Shown piece by piece: positions 25,090 to 33,345 of a stretch of 37,128 nt of DNA. The DNA comes from an uncultured Lachnospiraceae bacterium. Lineage in GTDB: Bacteria > Bacillota > Clostridia > Lachnospirales > Lachnospiraceae. The notes below the pieces were generated by a model. That model had not been told where the DNA came from. It saw only the letters and a program-made list of their open reading frames with translations, and searched no databases. The stretch lies in NCBI GenBank assembly GCA_910579645.1, contig CAJTVK010000031.1, positions 1-37,128 of the forward strand, written 5' to 3'. Made by a program: the position numbers and the translations under genes. How positions within the stretch are numbered: the stretch's first letter is position 1; the number at the start of each line of letters is the position of its first letter.

Positions 25090-26253
25090 ATGCGGTGTGG
25101 ATTTACAACGGGAAGCTGTGCGGCGGCAGCGGCAAAAGCGGCGGCGTATATGCTCCTGACGGGAAAGATGAAAACAGAGATTACCATAGAAACGCCAAAG
25201 GGAATCCCTTACCGAGCCGACATTCTGGATATTGCTAGAGGGGAGGATGTGGTAAGCTGCGGGGTGGAAAAGGACGGAGGGGATGACCCGGACGTGACCA
25301 CGGGTGCGTGGATTTATGCAAAAGTTTCTTTCGCTGAAAACAGGAATACGGCGGGAATCTGGAAAGATGGATTGCAGGCGGAGGAAAACAGGCAGGAGAT
25401 ATATATTGACGGCGGTACAGGGGTAGGAAGGGTGACGAAGCCGGGGCTGGATCAGCCGGTAGGAAATGCGGCAATTAATCATGTTCCCAGAGAGATGATC
25501 CGCAGGGAGGTGCTTGAGGTCTGCCGGATTGCAGATTACAGGGGCAGCCTTAAGGTCGAGATTTTTGTGCCGGAAGGGGAGCGGCTGGCCGCACAGACTT
25601 TTAATCCCAGACTTGGAATCGTGGGAGGCATTTCCATATTGGGAACAAGCGGGATTGTGGAGCCTATGAGCAGCCAGGCCATTCTGGATACCATCAGGGT
25701 GGAACTGAACCAGAGAAGGGTGCAGGGCTTTCACTATGCGGCAATCACGCCGGGAAATTATGGGCAGGAATTTATGAAGCGGGCTTACGGATATGACTTG
25801 GACCGGAGTGTGAAATGCAGTAATTTTATCGGAGAGACCATTGATATGGCAGTGGAACTTGGGTTTTCCAAAGTCCTTTTAACCGGGCATATCGGTAAGT
25901 TGATTAAAGTGGCGGGCGGAATTATGAATACCCATTCCAGGGAGGCGGACGCCCGGATGGAGCTGCTTGCCGCATTTGCCATAAAAGAGGGAGCGGAGCC
26001 GAAGCAATGCCGCAGGATATTAGAGTGCGTGACCACGGAGGAAGCGGTGGCGGTGCTTGCGGAAAACGGAAAAGTCCGTCCGGTGATGGAATATGCGGCG
26101 GAGCGTATCTGCTATTATCTGGAAAAGCGCGCAGGAGGGAATTTGCAGATGGATTGTGTCCTGTATTCCAATGAATACGGGGAACTGGCAAGGAGTAAGG
26201 GGGCGGAAGAATGGTTTATTTTGTTGGCGCAGGATGCGGAGCGGCAGATTTGA
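25090..26253 (+). CDS. cbiD: Cobalt-precorrin-5B (C1)-methyltransferase
   Basis: The protein has 387 residues from the ATG at 25090 (AGGAGA seven bases upstream). The N-terminus MRCGFTTGSCAAAAAKAAAYM is the hallmark of CbiD. VEKDGGDDPDVTTGAWI, GGTGVGRVTKPGLDQPVGNAAINHVPR-type blocks, GTSGIVEPMS and VLLTGHIGKLIKVAGGIMNTHS follow in order. CbiD methylates C1 with S-adenosylmethionine in the anaerobic route. It overlaps cbiF by 43 bases. Confidence 0.95.
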   Translation: MRCGFTTGSCAAAAAKAAAYMLLTGKMKTEITIETPKGIPYRADILDIARGEDVVSCGVEKDGGDDPDVTTGAWIYAKVSFAENRNTAGIWKDGLQAEENRQEIYIDGGTGVGRVTKPGLDQPVGNAAINHVPREMIRREVLEVCRIADYRGSLKVEIFVPEGERLAAQTFNPRLGIVGGISILGTSGIVEPMSSQAILDTIRVELNQRRVQGFHYAAITPGNYGQEFMKRAYGYDLDRSVKCSNFIGETIDMAVELGFSKVLLTGHIGKLIKVAGGIMNTHSREADARMELLAAFAIKEGAEPKQCRRILECVTTEEAVAVLAENGKVRPVMEYAAERICYYLEKRAGGNLQMDCVLYSNEYGELARSKGAEEWFILLAQDAERQI

Positions 26254-26972
26254 TTACAGTCAGGGGAATGCGGCTGCTCTCTCAGGCGGAAGTAATTGTT
26301 TATGCGGGTTCTCTGGTAAATCCGCAGCTGCTTGCCTATGCAAAGGAAGGGTGCGAGATATATAACAGTGCAAAGCTGACCCTTGAGGAAGTGATTGCTG
26401 TTATGAAAAGGGCACAGGATGGAGGAAAGATGTTGGTCCGGCTGCATACCGGAGACGCCAGTGTCTATGGGGCGGTCAGGGAGCAGATGGATGAACTTGA
26501 CAGGCTGGGAATCCCTTATGAGAGCTGCCCGGGGGTGAGTGCCTGTTTTGGGGCGGCGGCTTCCTTAAATCTGGAATATACCCTGCCCGGGGTTTCCCAA
26601 TCCCTGATTATTACGCGAATGGAAGGGAAAACAAAGGTGCCGGAAAAAGAGCGGATTGAGAGCCTTGCAGTGCATCAGGCATCCATGGCGATTTATTTAA
26701 GCACCGGAATGCTGGAGGAACTCAGTAAAAGGCTGATTGCGGGCGGATACCGGAAGGATACGCCCGCCGCCCTTGTCTATAAGGCAACATGGCCGGAAGA
26801 GGAAGCCTATCTCTGTACGGTGGGAACGCTGTATGAGACGGCCGGAGAGCATGGCATTACCAAAACGGCGCTGGTACTGGTGGGAGATGTAGTCACGCAT
26901 CAGCATTACAGCCGGTCCAGACTGTATGCCCCGGATTTCTCCACGGAGTTTCGGGATCGGAGGCAGACATGA
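26211..26972 (+). CDS. cbiF: Cobalt-precorrin-4 (C11)-methyltransferase
   Basis: The protein has 253 residues of the tetrapyrrole methylase fold. MVYFVGAGCGAADLITVRG at the N-terminus, VIVYAGSLVNPQLL, the LHTGDASVYGAVREQMDEL loop and the CPGVSACFGAAASL block are those of CbiF/CobM. RMEGKTKVPE and LVGDVV follow near the end. It methylates C11 using S-adenosylmethionine. A GGGGG site lies seven bases before the ATG within cbiD. The stop and the next start overlap as ATGA. Confidence 0.95.
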   Translation: MVYFVGAGCGAADLITVRGMRLLSQAEVIVYAGSLVNPQLLAYAKEGCEIYNSAKLTLEEVIAVMKRAQDGGKMLVRLHTGDASVYGAVREQMDELDRLGIPYESCPGVSACFGAAASLNLEYTLPGVSQSLIITRMEGKTKVPEKERIESLAVHQASMAIYLSTGMLEELSKRLIAGGYRKDTPAALVYKATWPEEEAYLCTVGTLYETAGEHGITKTALVLVGDVVTHQHYSRSRLYAPDFSTEFRDRRQT

Positions 26973-28135
26973 AAATAAGTATCATCAGTTTTACACGCAG
27001 CGGAAGAATGCTTGCGGGGCGGCTTGCAAAGGAATTGGCAGAGACGGATAAAATGGAAATCCAGCTATATACGAAATACAGGGGATATCTTGATGAGGAA
27101 AAACAACGGGAATCGGTACTGTTTGTGGAGGGTTCGGTAGGCGAATGGGCAAAGGCGCAGCTGCAGGAGAAAAATGCCACGCTGTTTATAGGAGCCTGCG
27201 GCATTGCGGTCAGGGCAGTCGCCCCGTATCTGACGGATAAGCTTCATGACCCCGCGGTGCTTGTGATGGACGAGAAGGGGAGATATGTGATTCCAATCCT
27301 TTCCGGGCATATGGGCGGCGCCAATGGGCTGGCAGAGTTTTTGGCTGGAAGGACAGGGGCACAGCCGGTCATCACTACCGCAACGGATATTGGCGGGATG
27401 TTTGCAGTGGATTTGTTTGCCAAAAGGAACGGGCTTTCCATTATAAACAGGGAAGGAATTGCGGCAGTATCTGCAAAAGTATTGGCGGGGGAGAAGATTA
27501 CGCTTTCCATAGAAAGGGGTCATATCAAAGGGTATGCTTCCATACCGGAGGAGGTAAAGGTGGTGGAATACCCGCCGGAGAGGGAGGCGGAATGCCCCAT
27601 AGATGAGGCGGCAGATATTTCCCGGAAAGAGGATTCGGCGGACGTGGCAGTCACTTCCCGGAGAGAGAAAGCGGCGGATGTGGCAGTTACTTCACGGAGA
27701 GGGAACCTGGGCGCGCTGCTTGTTTTAAGGCCAAAGGAATATGTGATTGGTCTTGGTTGTAAAAAAGGAAAACAGGTTCAGGAAATTGAAAGCTTTATCT
27801 CCGAAAAGCTTAAGGAACTGGGTATTCTGCCGGAAGAGATCTGGGCGCTTGCTTCTATTACGCTAAAAAAAGAGGAGCCGGGAATCCTTGCGTGGTGCCG
27901 GAAAACAAATATTCCCTTTTTTACCTATACTCCGCAGGAACTTATGGAGACGGAAGGGGAGTTTACCGGGTCTTTGTTTGTGCAGGAGCAGGTGGGTGTT
28001 GACAACGTGTGCGAGCGGGCGGCCATGAAAGCCTGCGGTATGGGCGGAAGGCTGATTGCCGGAAAATATGCACAGGACGGAATGACGATTGCGGTTGCGA
28101 AAAGGGAATGGAGCGTGAATTTTGATGGGGAATAA
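26969..28135 (+). CDS. cbiG: Cobalt-precorrin-5A hydrolase
   Basis: The protein has 388 residues. CbiG opens the lactone and releases the C20 carbon as acetaldehyde. N-terminal domain: MKISIISFTRSGRMLAGRLA; central: FIGACGIAVRAVAPYL, ILSGHMGGANGLAEF and VITTATDIGGMFAVDLFA; C-terminal: YVIGLGCKKGKQV and LASITLKKEEPG. The linker (about 205-250) carries two copies of a 12-residue repeat, ADVAVTSRR plus three residues (27638-27709). It overlaps its upstream neighbour by four bases and cbiH by 11. Confidence 0.94.
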   Translation: MKISIISFTRSGRMLAGRLAKELAETDKMEIQLYTKYRGYLDEEKQRESVLFVEGSVGEWAKAQLQEKNATLFIGACGIAVRAVAPYLTDKLHDPAVLVMDEKGRYVIPILSGHMGGANGLAEFLAGRTGAQPVITTATDIGGMFAVDLFAKRNGLSIINREGIAAVSAKVLAGEKITLSIERGHIKGYASIPEEVKVVEYPPEREAECPIDEAADISRKEDSADVAVTSRREKAADVAVTSRRGNLGALLVLRPKEYVIGLGCKKGKQVQEIESFISEKLKELGILPEEIWALASITLKKEEPGILAWCRKTNIPFFTYTPQELMETEGEFTGSLFVQEQVGVDNVCERAAMKACGMGGRLIAGKYAQDGMTIAVAKREWSVNFDGE

Positions 28136-28904
28136 AAACAGGATTACTATCGTGGGAATGGGACCGGGAAAAGAAGAGATGATGACAGGGGAAGCAATTG
28201 CGGCTTTGGAGCGGTCGGACGTAATCGTTGGATATACGGTATACTTACAGCTTTTGGGGGAGCGTTTCAGGGAAAAGGAACTGCTCTCTACTCCTATGCG
28301 CCAGGAGCGGGAGCGTTGCATTCTCTGCTTTCAGGAAGCTGCAAAGGGAAAGCGGGTATCTCTTGTATGCAGTGGGGATGCGGGGATTTACGGGATGGCA
28401 TCCCTGATGTATGAAATAGGGAGAGATTATCCGGGTACGGAACTTATGGTGATAGCGGGAGTTACGGCGGCAAGCAGCGGCGGGGCAGTTCTCGGAGCGC
28501 CTTTAAACCACGATTTCTGTGTGATCAGCTTAAGCGATTTGCTGACGCCCTGGGAGAAGATTGAAAAAAGGCTTCTGGCCGCTTCCGCAGGGGATTTTGC
28601 CATTGCCATTTATAATCCTTCCAGCAATAAAAGGAAAGATTATTTAAGGCGGGCATGCGACATTCTGCTTGGCAGTATGGAGGCAGAGCGCCCCTGTGGT
28701 TATGTGGAAAATATAGGCAGGGAAGGAACCAGGGCGGAGGTTTGTACCTTAAAGGAATTGCGGGAGAAAGAAGTGAATATGTTTACAACGGTGTTTGTGG
28801 GAAATTCCGGTTCTGAGATTATAAACGGAAAACTGGTGACTAAAAGGGGCTACAGGCAGGAGGATATGGGTGAAAGACTTACTGATATTTGCGGGAACAA
28901 CTGA
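28125..28904 (+). CDS. cbiH: Cobalt-factor III (C17)-methyltransferase, ring contraction
   Basis: The protein has 259 residues from the ATG at 28125; a TTG one codon earlier is in frame. It is a tetrapyrrole methylase: ITIVGMGPGKEEMMTGEA, VIVGYTVYLQLL, the VCSGDAGIYGMASLMYE loop, VTAASSGGAVLGAPLNHDF and FAIAIYNPSSNKRKDYL. This matches CbiH, which methylates C17 and contracts the ring. The ribosome site (GGAG, about 11 bases) is weak, so coupling to cbiG is likely. It overlaps the next gene by 35 bases. Confidence 0.94.
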   Translation: MGNKNRITIVGMGPGKEEMMTGEAIAALERSDVIVGYTVYLQLLGERFREKELLSTPMRQERERCILCFQEAAKGKRVSLVCSGDAGIYGMASLMYEIGRDYPGTELMVIAGVTAASSGGAVLGAPLNHDFCVISLSDLLTPWEKIEKRLLAASAGDFAIAIYNPSSNKRKDYLRRACDILLGSMEAERPCGYVENIGREGTRAEVCTLKELREKEVNMFTTVFVGNSGSEIINGKLVTKRGYRQEDMGERLTDICGNN

Positions 28905-30975
28905 GGGGAGGAAGCTGTCGGAGTATCTGGCGGCTGTGGGAATCGGCCATACGCTCTGCGTTGCAACGCAGTATGGGGAAATTGTCTTAAAAAGCCATCC
29001 GGCTGTAAAGGTTCATCAGGGAAGGATGGGACAGGAAGAAATAAGGGAACTCATCGGGCGGGGGAATTATCTTGCGGTAGTAGACGCAACCCACCCTTAC
29101 GCAGAGGTCGTTACCAGGAATATCAGGGCGGCAGTTGATGAGTTGAATGCTCTGCAGTCTGTTTCCGGCGGGAGGGGAATTTTGTATTTCCGGCTGAAAA
29201 GAGACGTGTCTCTTTCTTATAGAAAAGAAGGCGTTACCTTTTTCGACACAATCCATGCCTGTGCGGAGGCGTTAAAGGAAACGGAAGGAAATATTCTTCT
29301 GACTACGGGAAGTAAGGAACTGCCCTGTTATTGTGTTTCAGATGAGGTTAAAAAAAGGCTTTACGTCAGGGTTCTGCCCAGCGTGGAAAGTCTTTCCCTG
29401 TGTATGAAGTGGGGAATCTGCGGGAAACAGATTATTGCCATGCAGGGTCCTTTTTCAGCGTCCATGAATGAAGCAATGCTCAGGCAATATGGAATTTCGG
29501 TTCTGGTCACAAAGGAAAGCGGGGTATCAGGGGGATTTTCGGAAAAACTGGAGGCTGCGAAAAAAACAGGGACAGCGGTATTTGTGGTCGGACGCCCGAA
29601 GGACGAGGGGATTTCTTTTTATAAAGTGTGCCGGGAGTTGGAAAGGCTTTATGGGAAGAAGCTTTGCAACGAAGATTTTTTGCAGATTACCCTTGCCGGT
29701 GTGGGCATGGGGAGCAGGAGTGGGCTGACGAAAGAAGTGCAGGAGGCGGTGGACGAGGCGGATGTTTTGCTGGGTGCTGAAAGGATACTGTCTCCTTTTC
29801 GGCCAAAGCTGGAAAAACGCCCGATTTATCAGGCGGAGCAGATCATTCCATATTTAAAGAAAATGCAGGAAAACCATGGGCTTCCGGGAGACTTGCCTGC
29901 GGAGGATATCCCCTTTGAGGATATGCCTTTTGCGGGGAAAAGGGTAGTTGTACTTTTTTCCGGGGACAGTGGTTTTTACAGTGGATGCCGGGGGCTATAC
30001 CGCGCACTTATGGAAGAAATCCGCGCGGGAGGCTTAAATGCTTCGCTCCGTGTCCTTCCGGGGGTTTCTTCGGTTGCAACCCTTGCGGCCCGTATGGGGG
30101 AAAGCTGGCAGGATGCGGTCATTTACAGTATGCATGGAAAAGAATTATCGGGAATTGTGAAAAAGATAGAAAGAAATGAGAAGACCTTTCTCCTTATGTC
30201 CGGGGTCAGGGACGTAAACCGGCTGGGGGAGCTTCTGGAAAAAGCGGATATGGGGGAATGCGAGGTGACTGTGGCCTATCAGCTATCCTATGGGGAAGAA
30301 TGGGTCAGGACACTTTCCCCGAAAGAGTGCCGTAGCCTTGCAGAGGAAGGTCTGTATACCTGCATGGTAAGAAATTCCCATGCGGGCAGGGCATCTCTTA
30401 CCCACGGTAAGGCGGACGGGGAGTTTATCAGGGGCAAGGTTCCCATGACGAAGGAGGAAGTGCGGGAGATCAGTATCTGTAAGCTGCGGTTATATCCGGG
30501 GGCGGTTGTTTATGACATTGGCAGCGGAACTGGTTCGGTTGCGGTGGAGGCGGCGGGGCTTTCGGAAGAGATGCGGGTTTATGCCATAGAACAGAAACAG
30601 GAAGCGGTATCCCTGATCAGGGAGAACAAAGAAAAATTCAGGCTGGATAATATAACGGTGGTGGAGGCAGGAGCGCCGGAAGGGCTTAAAAATTTGCCTG
30701 CCCCTACTCATGCCTTTATCGGGGGAAGCGGGGGATACCTTAAGGAAATACTGGATGAGCTGTATCGGAGAACCCCCGGAATGCGGGTTGTGGTCAATGC
30801 GGTCAGCATGGAAACCATCTGTGAGATGAAAGAGTGTCTTGGCGATTTTGGGATAAGGGATGCGGAAATGGTGCAGGTGCAGGTAAGCCGGGTAAAGGAA
30901 ATGGGAAATTATCATTTGATGAAAGCGGAAAACCCGGTGTGGATATGTGCTTTTAATCTGGGGGAATGTAAATGA
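28870..30975 (+). CDS. cbiJET: CbiJ-CbiE-CbiT triple fusion: precorrin-6A reductase and C5,15 methyltransferase/decarboxylase
   Basis: The protein has 701 residues with a GTG start six bases after AGGAGG. Residues 1 to about 255 are CbiJ: IFAGTTEGRKLSEYLA, VDATHPYAEVVT, a QGPFS-type block and VTKESGVSGGF. From about 264 to 490 it is the CbiE methylase fold: ITLAGVGMGSRSGLT, a VLFSGDSGFYSGCRGL loop and LPGVSSVATLAARMGE. From about 527 to the end it is CbiT: TKEEVREISICKLRL, the SAM site YDIGSGTGSVAVEAAG and FIGGSGGYLKEIL. CbiE-CbiT fusion (CobL type) is well known; adding CbiJ puts three consecutive steps on one chain. The end overlaps cbiA in an ATGA. Confidence 0.94.
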   Translation: MKDLLIFAGTTEGRKLSEYLAAVGIGHTLCVATQYGEIVLKSHPAVKVHQGRMGQEEIRELIGRGNYLAVVDATHPYAEVVTRNIRAAVDELNALQSVSGGRGILYFRLKRDVSLSYRKEGVTFFDTIHACAEALKETEGNILLTTGSKELPCYCVSDEVKKRLYVRVLPSVESLSLCMKWGICGKQIIAMQGPFSASMNEAMLRQYGISVLVTKESGVSGGFSEKLEAAKKTGTAVFVVGRPKDEGISFYKVCRELERLYGKKLCNEDFLQITLAGVGMGSRSGLTKEVQEAVDEADVLLGAERILSPFRPKLEKRPIYQAEQIIPYLKKMQENHGLPGDLPAEDIPFEDMPFAGKRVVVLFSGDSGFYSGCRGLYRALMEEIRAGGLNASLRVLPGVSSVATLAARMGESWQDAVIYSMHGKELSGIVKKIERNEKTFLLMSGVRDVNRLGELLEKADMGECEVTVAYQLSYGEEWVRTLSPKECRSLAEEGLYTCMVRNSHAGRASLTHGKADGEFIRGKVPMTKEEVREISICKLRLYPGAVVYDIGSGTGSVAVEAAGLSEEMRVYAIEQKQEAVSLIRENKEKFRLDNITVVEAGAPEGLKNLPAPTHAFIGGSGGYLKEILDELYRRTPGMRVVVNAVSMETICEMKECLGDFGIRDAEMVQVQVSRVKEMGNYHLMKAENPVWICAFNLGECK

Positions 30976-32438
30976 AGATAAAAAGAATCATGATAGCAGC
31001 GCCAAAGAGCGGAAGCGGGAAGACCACGGTTACCTGTGCGCTTTTGCAGGCATTGAAGAATAAGGGAGAAGCCCCGGTAGCTTTTAAGTGCGGGCCGGAC
31101 TATATTGACCCCATGTTTCACGAAAAGGCGCTGGGCGTCCCTTCTTACAATCTGGATACCTTTTTTACAGGCAGGGAGCAGACCGGACAGCTTTTTGAAA
31201 ATCATGCGGCGGGAGCAAAAGTTGCTGTCATGGAAGGGGTCATGGGGCTTTATGACGGGCTGGGGGGAATCCAGGAAGAGGGGTCTTCCTATCATCTGGC
31301 AAAGATAACCGGTACGCCTGTTGTGCTTGTGGCAGATGTGAAAGGGATGGGGCGTTCCATCCTCCCATTTCTGGCAGGGTTTTTACAGTATGATACGGAG
31401 CGTCTGATCAGGGGCGTCATCCTGAACAGGATTTCCGAAAGATTATATGAAACTATAAAGCCTATGATCGAAAAGGAGCTGCATCTGTCTGTGACTGGTT
31501 TTTTGCCGGAGAAGGAAGGGTTCCATGTGGGAAGCCGCCATCTGGGGCTTGTCATGCCGGATGAACTGGAAGGGATTAAGGGCAGGCTGGCAAAGCTTTC
31601 AGCAGAATTTGAAAAGACTGTATCGCTGCCGGATATTATGAGGATAGCAGGAAGTGCGGGAGAGGTGGAGAAAGCCGGTACAGGGAGCCAATCGGAAGAT
31701 GAATCGGAAGAAGAGGCAGGATGGGGGAGGGCAGCAGATGATTTGGAAAGAGGCGTGGGCTGGGGAAAACCGGCAGGCGAATCCATGCGGAAGGATGGCG
31801 TAGAGACAAAGCCGGTAATTGCAGTGGCAAGGGATGAGGCTTTTTGCTTTTATTACAGGGATAATCTTTTATTGCTACAGGAAAACGGGGCGAGGCTTGT
31901 CTGGTTTTCACCGCTCCATGATGAAAGACTGCCGGACGCATGTAACGGGCTTTTGATCGGGGGCGGTTATCCGGAATTGTATGCGGAAAAGTTAAGCAAA
32001 AATATTACCATGCGAAAGTCGGTGCGGGAGGCGGTGGAAAGGGGGATGCCGGTAGTGGCAGAGTGCGGCGGCTTTATGTATCTGCATGGTGCGCTCATTG
32101 ACAGGGAAGGAACCAGTTATGCCATGGCCGGGGTCATTCCTGCAAAGTGTTATGATACCGGGAAGTTGGTACGTTTTGGTTATATCGAAATGCAGGAGAA
32201 GAAAAGCTGCTTTTTGCCGGAAGGCAGTAAAATTAAGGGGCATGAATTTCATTATTATGACAGTACCTGTAATGGTGAAGATATTATGGCGGTAAAGCCG
32301 GTAACGGGCAAAGGTTATTTTTGTGTGATAGAGGAAGAAAATAAATGGATGGGATTTCCGCATTTGTATTATCCGTCCAATCCTGCATTTGCGAAATTAT
32401 TTGTTGAAAAGGCAGGGGTATACGGAAAAGAAATATGA
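30972..32438 (+). CDS. cbiA: Cobyrinate a,c-diamide synthase
   Basis: The protein has 488 residues. It amidates the a and c side chains of cobyrinate with glutamine and ATP. The synthetase domain starts IMIAAPKSGSGKTT (P-loop) with FKCGPDYIDPMFH, VMEGVMGLYDG and a VVLVADVKGMGRS block. The glutaminase domain has NGLLIGGGYPELYA and its cysteine in VVAECGGFMYL. Between them lies an acidic, low-complexity linker (about 225-280). It is the last gene of the riboswitch-controlled operon and is followed by a probable terminator. Confidence 0.95.
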   Translation: MKIKRIMIAAPKSGSGKTTVTCALLQALKNKGEAPVAFKCGPDYIDPMFHEKALGVPSYNLDTFFTGREQTGQLFENHAAGAKVAVMEGVMGLYDGLGGIQEEGSSYHLAKITGTPVVLVADVKGMGRSILPFLAGFLQYDTERLIRGVILNRISERLYETIKPMIEKELHLSVTGFLPEKEGFHVGSRHLGLVMPDELEGIKGRLAKLSAEFEKTVSLPDIMRIAGSAGEVEKAGTGSQSEDESEEEAGWGRAADDLERGVGWGKPAGESMRKDGVETKPVIAVARDEAFCFYYRDNLLLLQENGARLVWFSPLHDERLPDACNGLLIGGGYPELYAEKLSKNITMRKSVREAVERGMPVVAECGGFMYLHGALIDREGTSYAMAGVIPAKCYDTGKLVRFGYIEMQEKKSCFLPEGSKIKGHEFHYYDSTCNGEDIMAVKPVTGKGYFCVIEEENKWMGFPHLYYPSNPAFAKLFVEKAGVYGKEI

Positions 32439-32466
32439 AAAATACAGTTATATTTAGTTGCTGAAA

Positions 32467-32496
32467 CGGTCTGGCTGGCAGGGTCAGGCTGTTTTT
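32467..32496 (+). terminator. Probable operon-end terminator after cbiA
   Basis: CGGTCTGG (32467-32474) can pair with TCAGGCTG (32484-32491) in RNA, with four G-U pairs and a nine-base loop, and is followed by a T-rich run. The stem is weak because of the wobble pairs. Confidence 0.4.
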
Positions 32497-32622
32497 GTTT
32501 TAAGCATAAAGTAAAAATCGTTCGACAAAATTAATGAAACACGGACGGAAAAGAAAGAATGATGTTGGGAAAAGGCGGATGGCGCTGGCGTAAAAAGGCG
32601 GAAAATGTAAAAAGGCTTGCAA

Positions 32623-32648
32623 GTGCCCTTTTATGGGAAAAAGGGCAC
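32623..32648. repeat. Ten-base-pair perfect hairpin
   Basis: GTGCCCTTTT (32623-32632) and AAAAGGGCAC (32639-32648) enclose a six-base loop between cbiA and the XRE gene. No T-run follows on the plus strand. It may be an operator or a terminator for minus-strand transcription. Confidence 0.55.
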
Positions 32649-32710
32649 AGCCAGTCACTTCCCAAAAAACAGGGACAACTTTATAATAAACACCAATCGG
32701 GAGGAACAGG

Positions 32711-33046
32711 ATGATAAGCAGGGGAAGCACGGATCTAGGGGGTATAGTGAAAGAATTGCGCATGGCAAAAGGGATGAGCAGGGTGGAGGTGTCGGAAGCG
32801 GCGGGCATCAGCGAATCCCATTTAAAGAAGATAGAGACCGGGGCAAGGCAGCCGGGGCTGGGCACATACCAAAAGGTAATGGCAGTACTGGGAGCGGATA
32901 TTGTCATTAAATTTATTGCTGGAACTGTGAAGGGGGACTGTACCGAAAGGATGCAGAAAGTGCTACTGGAAAGTACAGAATCACAGGCACTTTTTCTGGT
33001 AAAGGTATTGGAGACCATGGCGGCAGAACTAAAGAAAATCGAGTAG
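32711..33046 (+). CDS. XRE-family helix-turn-helix regulator
   Basis: The protein has 111 residues from an ATG preceded by GGGAGG. The helix-turn-helix lies at about 11-65: IVKELRMAKGMSRVEVSEAA, then GISESHLKKIETGARQPGLGTYQKVMAVLG, the usual XRE core. The C-terminal half is a helical tail of unknown role, possibly for dimerisation. Such proteins commonly control excision or transfer in integrative elements. It sits between the cargo operon and the integrase module. Confidence 0.85.
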   Translation: MISRGSTDLGGIVKELRMAKGMSRVEVSEAAGISESHLKKIETGARQPGLGTYQKVMAVLGADIVIKFIAGTVKGDCTERMQKVLLESTESQALFLVKVLETMAAELKKIE

Positions 33047-33065
33047 GGGGAAACTGGATGTTGCT

Positions 33066-33108
33066 GGCCTGCCCGGGGATACCTGTTTAAGGCGCTTCCG
33101 GGCAGGCC
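33066..33108. repeat. Eleven-base-pair perfect inverted repeat after the XRE gene
   Basis: GGCCTGCCCGG (33066-33076) pairs perfectly with CCGGGCAGGCC (33098-33108) across 21 bases. It begins 20 bases after the XRE stop and lacks a T-run. Confidence 0.6.
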
Positions 33109-33345
33109 TGTGACTACAGGCTGTAAGATGGAAATTTCTACTTTTTGGATAAATGCTGTGGATAAAACCCTTATGGGCATGGCTTCCATGGACGGGCAGC
33201 GTACCTTGACAACAAAAGCCCCGGCAGCTTCAACTATATGCCGGAGTGGAATATCAGTATGTATGGACACAAAATATTCGGAACACCTGAAAGGGTGATG
33301 AGGGGAGAGCTTCGCGGAGAGATATTTGTCTGTGCATATGGCGGG
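33080..33345 (+). pseudogene. Decayed class B sortase-like gene fragment
   Basis: No single frame is open, but reading two frames in turn gives a sortase-like track. From 33080, YLFKALPGRPVTTGCK resembles the IPGTxVDYPV region. After a shift near 33126, DGNFYFLDKCCG continues; a stop at 33163 is followed by NPYGHGFHGRAAYLDNKSP and WNISMYGH, resembling the HGSIFLDxRN and NTIIYGH blocks, including the active-site histidine. No TLxTC cysteine motif is found downstream. One frameshift plus one stop indicate decay. The match is by eye and moderate. Confidence 0.4.
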
